Shown one piece after another: positions 22,150-31,134 of a stretch of 64,000 bases of DNA. The DNA comes from Luteimonas sp. RC10 (GTDB taxonomy: Bacteria; Pseudomonadota; Gammaproteobacteria; Xanthomonadales; Xanthomonadaceae). Position numbers and translations under genes: made by a program. The stretch covers positions 186,001-250,000 of the forward strand of contig NZ_JACHYJ010000001.1 in the NCBI RefSeq assembly GCF_014192745.1, given 5' to 3'. Each line of letters starts with the position of its first letter. Within the stretch, counting starts at the first letter, position 1. The notes under the pieces are model-generated. The model did not search any database, was not told the origin of the DNA, and was given only the letters and a program-made list of their open reading frames with translations.

Positions 22150-22653
22150 ATGTCCGCCATGCCTCCGCCGTTGCCCCCCAGTCCCACCCCGCCACACACC
22201 ATGCCGACGCCCTCGCGCGGCTGGTGGCAGCGGCACTGGAAGTGGGCCTTGCCCGTGGCCATCGTGACCGCGATCGCGCTGGCCGCGCTCGCAATCGCGG
22301 TCCTGTTGTTCGGAGTGCGCAGCACGCTGGTCGGTTCGGATGTCTACCAGGATGCGGTCGCGCGCGCCCGTGCGGACCGGGAGGTCATCGCGTTGATCGG
22401 CGAACCGATGACCGAGGGCTTCCTGCCGGCAGGCAGTATCAACACCTCGACCCTCGGCGGCGGTACCGGCGAGGCCGGGCTCATCGTGACCCTGACCGGG
22501 CCCAAGGGTCAGGGCACGCTGTATGTCGAGGCCAAGCGCAAACGCGGTCAATGGCGCTACGGCTCGCTGTTCTTCATCAAGGCGACGGACGACGGCATGG
22601 TGACCCTGGTGGACCAGGCAACCGGCGTCGGCGAGCCCGCGATCGCGCCCTGA
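22150..22653 (+). CDS. Coa1/Tim21-like membrane-anchored protein
   Basis: A 167-residue protein. A Pro-rich cytosolic N terminus precedes one membrane helix (WALPVAIVTAIALAALAIAVLLFG, about residues 36-60). The periplasmic domain has the layout of the Coa1/Tim21 family: SDVYQDAVARARADREVIALIGEPM, a Gly-rich turn, then beta strands with GTLYVEAKRKRGQWRYGSLF. In mitochondria Coa1 aids cytochrome oxidase assembly, but the bacterial members are uncharacterised. It starts 20 bp after the S9 peptidase and may be co-transcribed. A cytochrome oxidase operon lies 36 kb away, too far to imply a link. Confidence 0.7.
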   Translation: MSAMPPPLPPSPTPPHTMPTPSRGWWQRHWKWALPVAIVTAIALAALAIAVLLFGVRSTLVGSDVYQDAVARARADREVIALIGEPMTEGFLPAGSINTSTLGGGTGEAGLIVTLTGPKGQGTLYVEAKRKRGQWRYGSLFFIKATDDGMVTLVDQATGVGEPAIAP

Positions 22654-22720
22654 CTTCCGGGCATTGCCGACGCGGGGCGCGGCGTCTACGGTGACCCGAT
22701 CGTCGCCGCCGGATTTGTCC

Positions 22721-24526
22721 ATGAAGCCGCTCGTCCTCGCCATCGCCCTGACCCTCGCCACGCCGTTCGCGGCCGGTGCCCATGCCGACACTGCCGCCGC
22801 GACAGCGTCCGCGGCGCAACTGGCCGGGCCGGCCTGGGTCGCCCGCAGCAATGACCTCGCGCAGATCCTGATCGACGCCCAGGCCCCGTTCCAGCCCGAA
22901 TCGGTCGGCTTCTTCGGCGTGCCCGGCTACGACGACCAGGTCGCCGACCTCGGTCCCGATCATGCCCGCCGCTACCGCGAGGCGATCACCGGTGCACGCG
23001 CGAGGCTGCAGACCCAGCTCGAGCTCGAGCGCGACGCCAACGTGCGCCAGGATCTGCAGATCCTGCTCAAGAGCATCGACGACAGCATCGAGGGCAGCCT
23101 GCTCGAGGAGCGGTTCCTGCTGCCGTGGACCGATGCGCCACAACTGGTGTTCAACGGCATCAATGCCCTGCTGTCGACACAGACGCCACCCGAGCGGCGC
23201 AGCCATGCACTCGCGCGCCTGCAACGCTACGCGGGCCTCGCGCCCGGCAGCGTGCCGATCACGCGGCTGGCGCGCGAGCGCTACGAGGAGCGTCTGTCGG
23301 ACACGACGCTGCTGCCGCCCACGCGCCGCGAGGTCGAGCGCGCGCTCGAAAGCGCCGACACCTATGCCGCCGGCATCCGCGACCTGTTCGCTGAGTACAA
23401 GGTCGAGGGCGCGGACGCGGCACTGGACGCGATCGCCAAGGAGATCGCCGACTACGCGCAGTGGACACGCACCGTCGTGCTGCCCAAGGCCCGCGAGGAC
23501 ACCCGCCTACCGCCCGAGCTCTATGCCTTCGGGCTCAAGCAGTACGGCACCGATATCGACCCGCAGTTGCTGATGCAGCGCGCGCAACTGGCCTTCATGG
23601 AGATCCGCGCGCAGATGCAACAGCTCGCGCCGCTGGTCGCCAAGGACAACGGCATCACCGCCACCGACTATCGCGAGGTGATCGCCGCGCTCAAGCGCGA
23701 TGCGATTCCCGACGACCGTCTGGAGGCGAGCTATCGGGACGTGATCGATGCGATCGATCCGATCATCGCGCGCGAGCGCATTGTCGACGTGCCGCAGCGG
23801 GCGATGCAGATGCGCCTGGGCTCGCCCGCGGAATCGGCCGCGCAACCCGCCCCGCATTTCCGCCCGGCGCCGCTGGTCGGCAATACCGGCCAGCAGGGCA
23901 CGTTCGTGCTGCCGTTGGGCAATCCGGGCGGAGACGGCGAGCACGCGGCCTATGATGATTTCAATTTCGATGCGGTGCGCTGGACGTTGTCCGCGCACGA
24001 AGGCCGCCCGGGGCACGAGTTGCAGTTCACCGCGATGGTCGAGCGCGGAGTGTCGCTGGCGCGCTCGATGTTCGCGTTCAATTCGGTCAACGTCGAGGGC
24101 TGGGCGCTGTACGCCGAGGCAGAACTGGTGCCCTACGAGCCGCTCGACGGCCAGCTGATCGCGCTGCAGTTCCGCCTATTGCGCGCCGCCCGCGCGATGC
24201 TCGATCCGATGCTCAACCTGGGCCTGATCGACCGCGAGCGCGCCGGCCGCGTGCTGACCGACGAGGTGATGCTGTCGCCGGCGATGGCGCGTCAGGAACT
24301 CGACCGCTACACCGTCAATGCACCCGGCCAGGCGACCAGCTACTTCTACGGCTACACCCGCATCCTCGAACTGCGCATGCGCACCGAGCTGGCACTGGGC
24401 GAGCGCTTCGATCGCCTGGCCTTCAACAACTTCCTGCTCGACCAGGGCCTGCTGCCGCCCGACCAGTTGGCGGAGGCCGTGGAGACCCGGTTCGTGCCCG
24501 CGCAACGGGGGCGGACAGCGCGCTAG
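22721..24526 (+). CDS. DUF885 family secreted protein (putative metallopeptidase-like)
   Basis: A 601-residue protein with a signal peptide (residues 1-22, ending GAHA) and the DUF885 fold. The family signature HEGRPGHELQ begins at His426 and resembles an HExxH-type zinc site in sequence order, with a downstream FNSVNVEGWALYAE that supplies a Glu. DUF885 proteins are common in Xanthomonadaceae and are thought to be periplasmic peptidases, without firm biochemical proof. ATG 22721 directly precedes a clean signal sequence. It is 67 bp downstream of the Coa1-like gene, on the same strand as the S9 peptidase, suggesting a small peptide-degradation group. Confidence 0.88.
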   Translation: MKPLVLAIALTLATPFAAGAHADTAAATASAAQLAGPAWVARSNDLAQILIDAQAPFQPESVGFFGVPGYDDQVADLGPDHARRYREAITGARARLQTQLELERDANVRQDLQILLKSIDDSIEGSLLEERFLLPWTDAPQLVFNGINALLSTQTPPERRSHALARLQRYAGLAPGSVPITRLARERYEERLSDTTLLPPTRREVERALESADTYAAGIRDLFAEYKVEGADAALDAIAKEIADYAQWTRTVVLPKAREDTRLPPELYAFGLKQYGTDIDPQLLMQRAQLAFMEIRAQMQQLAPLVAKDNGITATDYREVIAALKRDAIPDDRLEASYRDVIDAIDPIIARERIVDVPQRAMQMRLGSPAESAAQPAPHFRPAPLVGNTGQQGTFVLPLGNPGGDGEHAAYDDFNFDAVRWTLSAHEGRPGHELQFTAMVERGVSLARSMFAFNSVNVEGWALYAEAELVPYEPLDGQLIALQFRLLRAARAMLDPMLNLGLIDRERAGRVLTDEVMLSPAMARQELDRYTVNAPGQATSYFYGYTRILELRMRTELALGERFDRLAFNNFLLDQGLLPPDQLAEAVETRFVPAQRGRTAR

Positions 24527-24533
24527 CGTCGGC

Positions 24534-24564
24534 CGCTCGCGGGCGCAAAGCGCGTCCGCGAGCG
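24534..24564. terminator. Hairpin between convergent genes
   Basis: CGCTCGCGG (24534-24542) pairs with CCGCGAGCG (24556-24564), a perfect 9-bp stem with a 13-nt loop that can fold further. It lies between the DUF885 stop and the stop of the minus-strand ElyC-like gene, so it may serve both. Confidence 0.5.
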
Positions 24565-24584
24565 TGGTCTGGTGGATCGCCGCT

Positions 24585-25280
24585 CTAGCCCAGCCGCGCG
24601 AGCATCCGGCGGTGACCGATCAGCCGGGCCCAGCGCATCCCCACGTCGGTCCAGCACAGATACGCGGCCTCGCCTGCGATCCGCCACCAGGTCGTCGGGC
24701 GCCAGGACAGCGCGGGCTCGGCGGCGCACAGTTCCCAGTCCAGGCCCAGGTGGCCAGCAAGCAATGCGCAGCGCGCCAAGTGGTAGCGGCTGCTGAGCAG
24801 GGTGACCTGACCCACGGGCGCCCCGGTCGATTGCGCCAACAGCGCACGCGCGTTGCGCAGATTCTGCAGGGTGTCGCGCGAGCGGTCCTCCAGCAGCAGC
24901 GGCGCATCGGCGGCGATCCCGCGCGCCAGCAGCGCCTCACGGGCGAGTGCCGCCTCGGTCGGGGCACCCTGGGGCCCGCCGCCAAGCAGCAGCAGGCTGC
25001 GCGGCGCGCGCGCATCCCACAGTGTCGCGGCCCGGGCCAGGCGCGCCTGGAAATCCGCGTCGAGCCGGCCACCGGGCGCGTGCTTGCCGAACAGCAACAC
25101 GCAGTCCCCGCGCGCCGGCGCGCAGGGGGCATTGCGCGCGACCCGCCACACGTGCACCACGTAGCCCACGTAGACCAGGCCGAGGCTGAGCACGCAGGCA
25201 CTGCCCGCCACCACCAGCGCATGCAGCGCATCGCGATCGACGAGCAGGCGCAACTGATGCAGCAGGCGAGGACGGGACAT
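24585..25280 (-). CDS. YdcF/ElyC-family (DUF218) inner-membrane protein
   Basis: A 231-residue protein with one N-terminal membrane helix (ALVVAGSACVLSLGLVYVGYVV) and a DUF218 domain. The domain reads CVLLFGKHAP, then LDADFQARLARAATLW, LLLGGGPQG, LEDRSRDTLQNLRNA and LLSSRYHLARC, in the usual order. Members such as E. coli ElyC and SanA act at the envelope and influence peptidoglycan or barrier function; the chemistry is unknown. It is divergent from the pigment cluster, with about 125 bp between the two starts. It is probably not part of the cluster. Confidence 0.82.
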   Translation of the reverse strand: MSRPRLLHQLRLLVDRDALHALVVAGSACVLSLGLVYVGYVVHVWRVARNAPCAPARGDCVLLFGKHAPGGRLDADFQARLARAATLWDARAPRSLLLLGGGPQGAPTEAALAREALLARGIAADAPLLLEDRSRDTLQNLRNARALLAQSTGAPVGQVTLLSSRYHLARCALLAGHLGLDWELCAAEPALSWRPTTWWRIAGEAAYLCWTDVGMRWARLIGHRRMLARLG

Positions 25281-25345
25281 GGGAAGGGATTTGCGCGGCG
25301 GCGGTACTGGGGTGCGCCCTGAATTCTAGCCTCACGCCCGGTGGC

Positions 25346-25351
25346 TATACT
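25346..25351 (+). promoter_or_regulatory. -10 box for the first pigment operon
   Basis: TATACT in the intergenic region between the divergent ElyC-like gene and the ketosynthase. It lies 61 nt before ATG 25407 and 34 nt before the alternative GTG at 25380. No clear TTGACA-type -35 box is seen upstream. Confidence 0.5.
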
Positions 25352-25406
25352 CGGCCGCTTCCCGAGCCGGACCCCCCGCGTGCCCCCATCGCAATCGTTG
25401 CCGCCG

Positions 25407-26606
25407 ATGCCGCCCGTCGCCATCCGCGCCTACACCGCCACCACCGCACTGGGCCGCGGCGCAGCGGCGCAGCGCGAGGCCCTGCGCGAACGCAGGGGCG
25501 GTCTGCGCCGCAATGATTTCGGTGCGACGCCGCTGCCCACCTGGATCGGCCGCGTCGACGGGCTGGAGGACGCTGCGCTGCCAGCCGCCCTGGCGCGCTG
25601 GGAATGCCGCAACAACCGGCTGGCCTGGCTGGCACTGCAGCAGGACGGCCTGCCCGACGCGCTCGAGGCCTTGGTGGCACGCCACGGCGCCGACCGGGTC
25701 GCGCTGGTGGTCGGCACCTCGACCGCCAGCATCGGCGCCAGCGAGGAGGCCTACGCGCGCGCGGTGACCGGCGACGACGGCACCCGCCGGTTCCCGGACG
25801 ACTTGGCCCGGCCGATCGTGCATACCCCGCATTCGCTGGGCGATTTCCTGCAACACGCCACCGGGCTGCGCGGCCCCTGCATCACGGTCGCGACCGCGTG
25901 TTCGTCGAGCGCGAAGGTCTTCGCGCAGGCGGCGCGGATGATCGAGGCGGGTGTGGTCGACGCGGCGCTGGTGGGCGGTGTGGACACGCTGTGCGGCAGC
26001 GTGCTGTTCGGCTTCAACGCACTCGGGCTGGTCTCGCGGGAGCGTTGCCGGCCCTTCGATGCCGCGCGCGACGGGCTGTCGCTCGGCGAGGCCGGCGGTT
26101 TCGCATTGCTCGAGCGCCCGGCGCGCGGCGACGACGGCCTGCAACTGCGCGGCTACGGCGAATCGAGCGATGCACACCATATGTCCACGCCGCACCCCGA
26201 AGGCCTGGGCGCGATCCTGGCGATGCAGGGCGCGCTCGCTCGTGGCGGTATCGATGCCGGCCAGGTCGGCTATCTCAACCTGCATGGCACCTCGACCCCG
26301 GCCAACGACGCGGTCGAAGCGCGCGCGGTCGACACCCTGTTCCCCGCCACCCTGCACGCCAGTTCCACCAAGGGTTGGACCGGCCACACACTTGGCGCGG
26401 CCGGCATCGTCGAATCGGTGTTCGCACTGACCGCGCTCGAGCACGGCCTGCTGCCGGGCATCCTCGAATCGCAGGTGCGCGACCCGGCATGCGGGCCGCA
26501 GATCCGGTTCGACAATGCCCAGCGCACGATCGACTACGCCATGAACAATTCGTTCGGCTTCGGCGGCAACAACTGCGCGCTGTTGTTCGGCAAGGCGGCC
26601 GCATGA
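25407..26606 (+). CDS. Beta-ketoacyl-ACP synthase of the aryl-polyene/xanthomonadin cluster
   Basis: A 399-residue ketosynthase that condenses malonyl-ACP with the growing aryl-polyene chain. The catalytic triad is complete: Cys165 in TVATACSSS, His293 in LHGTSTPAND and His327 in TKGWTGHTLGAAG. ATG 25407 (MPPVAIRAYTATTALG) starts right at the first strand of the fold; a GTG at 25380 would add nine residues. The stop overlaps the next ATG (ATGA), so it is coupled to the chain-length factor. It is the type II, FabF-like enzyme expected as the heterodimer partner of that protein (ApeO/ApeC pairing in E. coli nomenclature). Confidence 0.92.
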   Translation: MPPVAIRAYTATTALGRGAAAQREALRERRGGLRRNDFGATPLPTWIGRVDGLEDAALPAALARWECRNNRLAWLALQQDGLPDALEALVARHGADRVALVVGTSTASIGASEEAYARAVTGDDGTRRFPDDLARPIVHTPHSLGDFLQHATGLRGPCITVATACSSSAKVFAQAARMIEAGVVDAALVGGVDTLCGSVLFGFNALGLVSRERCRPFDAARDGLSLGEAGGFALLERPARGDDGLQLRGYGESSDAHHMSTPHPEGLGAILAMQGALARGGIDAGQVGYLNLHGTSTPANDAVEARAVDTLFPATLHASSTKGWTGHTLGAAGIVESVFALTALEHGLLPGILESQVRDPACGPQIRFDNAQRTIDYAMNNSFGFGGNNCALLFGKAAA

Positions 26607-27379
26607 GCGCGCTGACTGCCAGCATCGCCGGGATCGGCTTCTGGAACGACGGCCTGCCCGATTGGTCCGCCGCGCAGGCCTTCGCCGCCACCGGCGCGCT
26701 GCCCGACGCCGCACCCACCCGGCCATCGCCGCAGTTGCTCGCACCCAACGAGCGACGACGTGCGCCCGGTTCGGTCGCGGTCGCACTGGAGGTGGCGCTT
26801 GCCGCCTGCCAGGCGGCCGGCCGCGACCCGGCGTCGCTGCCGTCAGTCTTCGCCTCCACCCACGGCGAACTGGCGATCACCGACTACATGTGCGAAACGC
26901 TCGCACAGGACCCGACCGCGATCTCGCCGACCAAGTTCCACAACTCGGTGCACAACGCGGCGGCCGGCTACTGGACGATCGGCGCAGGATGTACCGAGGC
27001 CGCAACCGCGATCAGCGCCTACGACGCCACGTTTGCGCAGGGCCTGGTGGAAGCCATGTTGCAGCTCGCGGCTGGCAGCGAGGCGGTGCTGTTGGTGGCC
27101 TACGACGGCACGGCCAGTGGCCTGCTGTCGACGATGTCGCCCAGCGAAGGCCTGCTCGGCGGCGCGCTGGTGCTCACGCGCGAGGGCGATGGCCCGCGGC
27201 TGTCGGCGTCGCTGCGCGATGGCGATGCCAGCGCCGCACCGGGGCCGCTGTCGGCGCGCGCACCGCGCAATGCGATGGCGCAGATGCTGCCCCTGTTCGA
27301 TGCCCTGGCCACCGGAAGCGACGGCGCGGTCCTGCGTGCGGGCCCGCACCGCGAGCTGGCGCTGGAGATTCTGCGATGA
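26603..27379 (+). CDS. Ketosynthase chain-length factor
   Basis: A 258-residue protein of the short 'beta-ketoacyl synthase chain length factor' group (PF13723-like). It has the N-terminal half of the thiolase fold only, with FASTHGELAITDYMCETLA, SPTKFHNSVHNAAAGYWTIG and a C-terminal PRNAMAQMLPLFDAL. No ketosynthase-type Cys-His-His triad is present. In aryl-polyene systems the factor forms an obligate heterodimer with the ketosynthase and sets polyene length. Start and stop are both ATGA overlaps with neighbours, so stoichiometric coupled expression is likely. Confidence 0.88.
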   Translation: MSALTASIAGIGFWNDGLPDWSAAQAFAATGALPDAAPTRPSPQLLAPNERRRAPGSVAVALEVALAACQAAGRDPASLPSVFASTHGELAITDYMCETLAQDPTAISPTKFHNSVHNAAAGYWTIGAGCTEAATAISAYDATFAQGLVEAMLQLAAGSEAVLLVAYDGTASGLLSTMSPSEGLLGGALVLTREGDGPRLSASLRDGDASAAPGPLSARAPRNAMAQMLPLFDALATGSDGAVLRAGPHRELALEILR

Positions 27380-28206
27380 CCGCGCTCCCTCTGCACCGCG
27401 GCAATGTCGCGGTGGTCGTGCCCGCGCTCAACGAGGCACTGCGGATCGCCGAGGTCGTCAGTGGCGCGCTGACGCATTGCGATCATGTGATCGTCGTTGA
27501 CGACGGCTCCGACGACGCCACGCCGGACATCGTCGCTGCGCTGCCGGTGACGCTGCTGCGCCACGCGTCCCGGATGGGCAAGGGCGCGGCCTTGCGCGCA
27601 GGTTTTGCGGAAGCCCGGCGCCGCGGCTTCGCCGCGGTGGTGACGATGGACGGCGACGGCCAGCATCGCGCCAGCGACATCCCGCGCCTGATCGAGGCCG
27701 CCAATCACCACCCCAACTGCATCGTCAACGGTGCGAGGCTGCGCAAGCGCAGTACCCAACCGTGGTATCGGCGCCTGGGCAACGACTTCGGTGATTGGGG
27801 GATCGCCTGGGGCTGCGGCTATCGACTGGTCGACAGCCAGAGCGGCCAGCGGCTGTATCCGGCCAACGTGCTGGCCCTGCAGGATGTGCCTGGCGAAGGC
27901 TTCGTGTTCGAAGCCCAGATCCTGATTTCGGCCGCACGCCAGCTCGGCTGCGGCGTGGTGTCGGTGCCGGTCGAGACGCGCTATCACAGCGTCGATTCCG
28001 ACGAACAGTTCCGCAAGAGCCATTTCCGGCTGTTCCACGACCTCTACCAGATCACCTCGCACGTCGTCGGCCAGGTGCTGGCGCATGGCCATCTGATCGA
28101 TGTCTACCGACGCAAGCGCCGGCACCCGCCGGTGATCTTCGATTCCGGCGCACTCGCCCCCGACCCCGAGCCTGCGGCCGCGCCCGGCTCGCCGCAGGCC
28201 GGCTGA
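27376..28206 (+). CDS. GT2-family glycosyltransferase in the pigment cluster
   Basis: A 276-residue cytosolic GT-A glycosyltransferase. VAVVVPALNEALRIAEVV is the nucleotide-sugar binding start, VVDDGSDDAT and the DGDGQH metal-binding DxD-type motif follow (about residues 41 and 93), and the acceptor side contains GEGFVFEAQILISAA. The protein lacks the membrane helices of dolichol-phosphate mannose synthases. Similar genes occur in xanthomonadin and other aryl-polyene clusters, where they may attach a sugar or handle the lipid anchor; the acceptor is not settled. It overlaps the chain-length-factor stop by ATGA. Confidence 0.87.
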   Translation: MTALPLHRGNVAVVVPALNEALRIAEVVSGALTHCDHVIVVDDGSDDATPDIVAALPVTLLRHASRMGKGAALRAGFAEARRRGFAAVVTMDGDGQHRASDIPRLIEAANHHPNCIVNGARLRKRSTQPWYRRLGNDFGDWGIAWGCGYRLVDSQSGQRLYPANVLALQDVPGEGFVFEAQILISAARQLGCGVVSVPVETRYHSVDSDEQFRKSHFRLFHDLYQITSHVVGQVLAHGHLIDVYRRKRRHPPVIFDSGALAPDPEPAAAPGSPQAG

Positions 28207-28288
28207 GCCATCGCGCGCCGCCTGCGTTACGCTGCTCCCGCTTCCGGTTCCGATGCCTTCCCCCGACGCACCCAGGACGGTCCGCACG

Positions 28289-29932
28289 ATGCCCACGCTT
28301 CCCGCTTCCGATACAGCCGACGCCCCGGTCGATGTCCTCATCCTGGGGGGCGGGCTCGCCGGTCTGACCCTCGCGCTGCAACTGCGCGACCGCGAGCCCA
28401 CGTTGTCGGTGGCGGTGGTCGAGCGCAAATCCCACCCGGTACGTGAGGCGGCGCACAAGGTCGGAGAGTCGACCGTCGAGATCGGCGCGCACTACTTCGC
28501 CGACGTGCTGGGACTGCGCGAGCATCTGGAGACCGAGCAGATCCGCAAGTTCGGCTTCCGCTTCTTCTTCTCCGAAGGCGCCGATCGCGTCGATCGCTGC
28601 ACCGAAATGGGCGTGAGCCGCTTGATGCCCACACCATCGTGGCAGATCGATCGCGGCCGGTTCGAGAACCACCTGGGCGAGCGTGTGCGCGCCAGCGGTG
28701 TGCGTTTCGACGACGGCGCGATCGTGCGCGGCATCGACCTGGCCGACGATGATGGCGACCACGTCGTCCGTATCGAGCAGGACGGCGCGGTGCGCGAGGT
28801 GCGCTGCCGTTGGGTCGTCGATGCCAGCGGACGCGCCGGCCTGCTCAAGCGCAAGCTCGGGCTGGCACAGGCCAACGATCACGACGCCAACGCGGTGTGG
28901 TGGCGCGTGGACGGCATCGTCGATCCCAACACCTGGTCGCAGGACACCCGCTGGCTGCAGCGCTGCGACCCGCCTGACCGCTGGCGCTCGACCAACCACA
29001 TGTGCGGCCCGGGCTACTGGTTCTGGCTGATCCCGCTATCGTCGGGCGCCCATTCGCTGGGCATCGTCTGCGACGCGAAGATGCACCCGCTCGAGACGAT
29101 GAACACCCACGCCAAGGCGATGGACTGGCTGCGCACCCACCAGCCGCAGGTGGCTGCCAGCCTTGATCGGACTGAGCATACGCTGCAGGACTTCCTGTTC
29201 CTGCGCCATTTTTCCCACGGCGTGAAGCAGGTGTTCTCCGGGCAGCGCTGGGCACTGACGGGCGAGGCGGGCCTGTTCCTCGATCCGTTCTACTCGCCGG
29301 GCAGCGACTTCATCGCGATCAGCAACACCTACATCTGCGACCTGATCGGCAAGTCGCATGCCGGCATGGACGTCAGCCGCCATGCCGAGCTGTACCAGCA
29401 GCTGTACTTCTCGTTCTACGAAAACACCCTGACGCTCTATCAGGACCAGTACCCGCTGTTCGGCGATGCCCAGGTCATGCCGCTCAAGGTGATCTGGGAC
29501 TACACCTACTACTGGGCGGTACTGGCGCCATTGTTCTTCGCCGACCGGCTGACCGATCTGGCGACGCTGGGGCGCCTGCGGCCGTCGTTCAATGAAGCCC
29601 GCGCACTCAATCTGGCGCTGCAGCCGCTGCTGCGCGAATGGGGCGAACGCAACAGCGGACGACCGTCGCCGCAGACGCGCTTGCTCGACCAGTTCGGCAT
29701 CGACTGGTTCCGCGAGATGAACCGGGCGCTGGGCGATACGCTCGACACCGATGCGTTCGTGACGCGCGTCGGCGACAACGTCTTGCGCATGCGCCATCTC
29801 GCCCGCGAGATCCTGACTCGGGCCCGCGCCGAGCACCCGCACATCGGTGATCACGGCCTGGACGCGCTGCTGACAGAGACCGGCGATACGCCGGCCTCGC
29901 TCCCCCCGCTCTGGTACGCCGACGCGGCCTGA
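28289..29932 (+). CDS. FAD-dependent oxidoreductase (tryptophan-halogenase-like) of the pigment cluster
   Basis: A 547-residue flavoenzyme of the p-hydroxybenzoate hydroxylase/halogenase superfamily. DVLILGGGLAGLTLALQLRD is the FAD-binding Rossmann motif (about residues 15-34), VGESTVEIG is the GxxS/T flavin motif, VVDASGRAGLLKR the second dinucleotide site, and GEAGLFLDPFYSPGSDF the GD-type flavin motif near the C terminus. The WxWxIP halogenase signature reads FWLIPL without the first Trp, so chlorination is not proven. Xanthomonadins are brominated and methylated aryl polyenes in Xanthomonas, so halogenation or hydroxylation of the aryl head are both options. ATG 28289 is chosen over upstream frame extensions that lack coding character. 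Confidence 0.82.
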   Translation: MPTLPASDTADAPVDVLILGGGLAGLTLALQLRDREPTLSVAVVERKSHPVREAAHKVGESTVEIGAHYFADVLGLREHLETEQIRKFGFRFFFSEGADRVDRCTEMGVSRLMPTPSWQIDRGRFENHLGERVRASGVRFDDGAIVRGIDLADDDGDHVVRIEQDGAVREVRCRWVVDASGRAGLLKRKLGLAQANDHDANAVWWRVDGIVDPNTWSQDTRWLQRCDPPDRWRSTNHMCGPGYWFWLIPLSSGAHSLGIVCDAKMHPLETMNTHAKAMDWLRTHQPQVAASLDRTEHTLQDFLFLRHFSHGVKQVFSGQRWALTGEAGLFLDPFYSPGSDFIAISNTYICDLIGKSHAGMDVSRHAELYQQLYFSFYENTLTLYQDQYPLFGDAQVMPLKVIWDYTYYWAVLAPLFFADRLTDLATLGRLRPSFNEARALNLALQPLLREWGERNSGRPSPQTRLLDQFGIDWFREMNRALGDTLDTDAFVTRVGDNVLRMRHLAREILTRARAEHPHIGDHGLDALLTETGDTPASLPPLWYADAA

Positions 29933-30007
29933 CCCCGCCATCGTTCCCGCGCGGCCGGCGGGGACGCGCTGCCGCGGTTCTGGCGAAGACTCGACGGCTT
30001 GCGGCAA

Positions 30008-30472
30008 TCAGCGCGCCGGCGGCGGCATGGGTCCCGGCGGCGGCGGATTGGCGACCCAGATGGCGATGCCGCTGGCGTACTTCTGGCGCGGGCTGATGTC
30101 CACGCCAACGCCCGCGGCCGAGAACGACCGGCCACCACCACGGCCCAGGCCGCCGCCGACACTGACGCCGCCGCTGCGCTCGCCATCGGCGGTGCCCTGG
30201 AACAGCACGCCGTTGGCACCGAGCTTGGCGGCTTCGTTGCGTAGCTTCTGCAGCACCGAGTCGGTCTTGTTCTGCTCGCCGTAAGTCAGCGCGCCGCTGC
30301 TGGTGTTGAGGATCGCGATCTCTTCGTAGTGACCCGGCGGCGGGCCGTGGTAGATCCGGACCTGGGCCGGATCGATCGGCGCGCGCGGCGTGCCGGTGAG
30401 GACGTGGGAACTGGCGCAGCCGGCGATCGCCGCCACGGCCAGCAGGAGCGACAGGGTGCGAACGATGCGCAT
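30008..30472 (-). CDS. Small lipoprotein, unknown
   Basis: A 154-residue protein with lipobox AIAGC (Cys19). The body reads IYHGPPPGHYEEIAILNTSS, LQKLRNEAAKLGANGVLFQG and then a Gly-rich stretch and a Pro-rich C terminus. The EIAIL...LRxxAAKLGANG layout resembles small envelope lipoproteins of the DUF4156/YbjQ-like kind. It is the distal gene of the minus-strand block, 85 bp after the 162-residue secreted protein. A link to pigment formation is possible only by position. Confidence 0.68.
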   Translation of the reverse strand: MRIVRTLSLLLAVAAIAGCASSHVLTGTPRAPIDPAQVRIYHGPPPGHYEEIAILNTSSGALTYGEQNKTDSVLQKLRNEAAKLGANGVLFQGTADGERSGGVSVGGGLGRGGGRSFSAAGVGVDISPRQKYASGIAIWVANPPPPGPMPPPAR

Positions 30473-30557
30473 GGCGGTGCCTCGACTCGTAGGTGCCCGG
30501 ATGGGCGCCGGCCGATCATCGCCCGCCCGACCTGAAGCCGGCGTGGATGGTGCCGGC

Positions 30558-31046
30558 TCAGCCGCCCTGCCCGATCCGGGCGCCGTCCACCGGATTGCGC
30601 AGCCAGCGCTTGATATGCCAGGTCAGTGCGCGGAAATTCGCATTCATCTGGAAACACCCACTGGTCAGGCCGCCACCGTGACCCTGCATCACGCCGTTGA
30701 AGCCCGACACCCGCACGCCGTCCTCGTACAGTGCGCCGCGCACGCGCAGCGTCTGGGTGTGCTCGATGAACCAGTTGCCGCTCCACAGTGCATCGATGAT
30801 CTCGACCCTCAGCACGCGCCCTCGCATGTCGGCCAATGGCGCCTGCGCGGGCTCGGCGACCTTGCGCAGTTCGCGCACCAGCGCCTGGGTGAAGTTGCCA
30901 TCGATGTTGCAACGCTCGAGCAGTTCGGCGTCGATGTCGGCGCCCGCGACCACCGGCACCGGTACCTCGAGCCGCATCAGGTCGCGCGCATGGGCCGGCA
31001 GCAGGCCCGCGGCCAGCAGGGCGGTCAACAGCAGGGGGTAGCGCAT
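30558..31046 (-). CDS. Secreted protein of unknown function at the end of the pigment block
   Basis: A 162-residue protein with a signal peptide (MRYPLLLTALLAAGLLPAHA). Two cysteines in the mature part (LLERCNIDGNF and TSGCFQMNANF) may form a disulfide. The rest contains FIEHTQTLRVRGALYEDG, a beta-rich pattern, and no recognised domain. ATG 31046 is preceded by a good ribosome-binding site (GGGAGGACCCC), which fixes the start. It lies 88 bp after the ketoreductase gene on the same strand. Confidence 0.7.
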   Translation of the reverse strand: MRYPLLLTALLAAGLLPAHARDLMRLEVPVPVVAGADIDAELLERCNIDGNFTQALVRELRKVAEPAQAPLADMRGRVLRVEIIDALWSGNWFIEHTQTLRVRGALYEDGVRVSGFNGVMQGHGGGLTSGCFQMNANFRALTWHIKRWLRNPVDGARIGQGG

Positions 31047-31134
31047 GGGGTCCTCCCGAGGACGCCGTGGCCGGCGCGGTCCCGTGTGCGAACGGCCGGG
31101 GGCGGACATCGGGGTCACGCGCCGTAACCGCGGC

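Noticed and set aside
22150-22653. Functional link of the Coa1-like protein to the cytochrome oxidase operon
   Set aside because: The genes are 36 kb apart with unrelated neighbours; the similarity to a mitochondrial assembly factor alone does not support a link.
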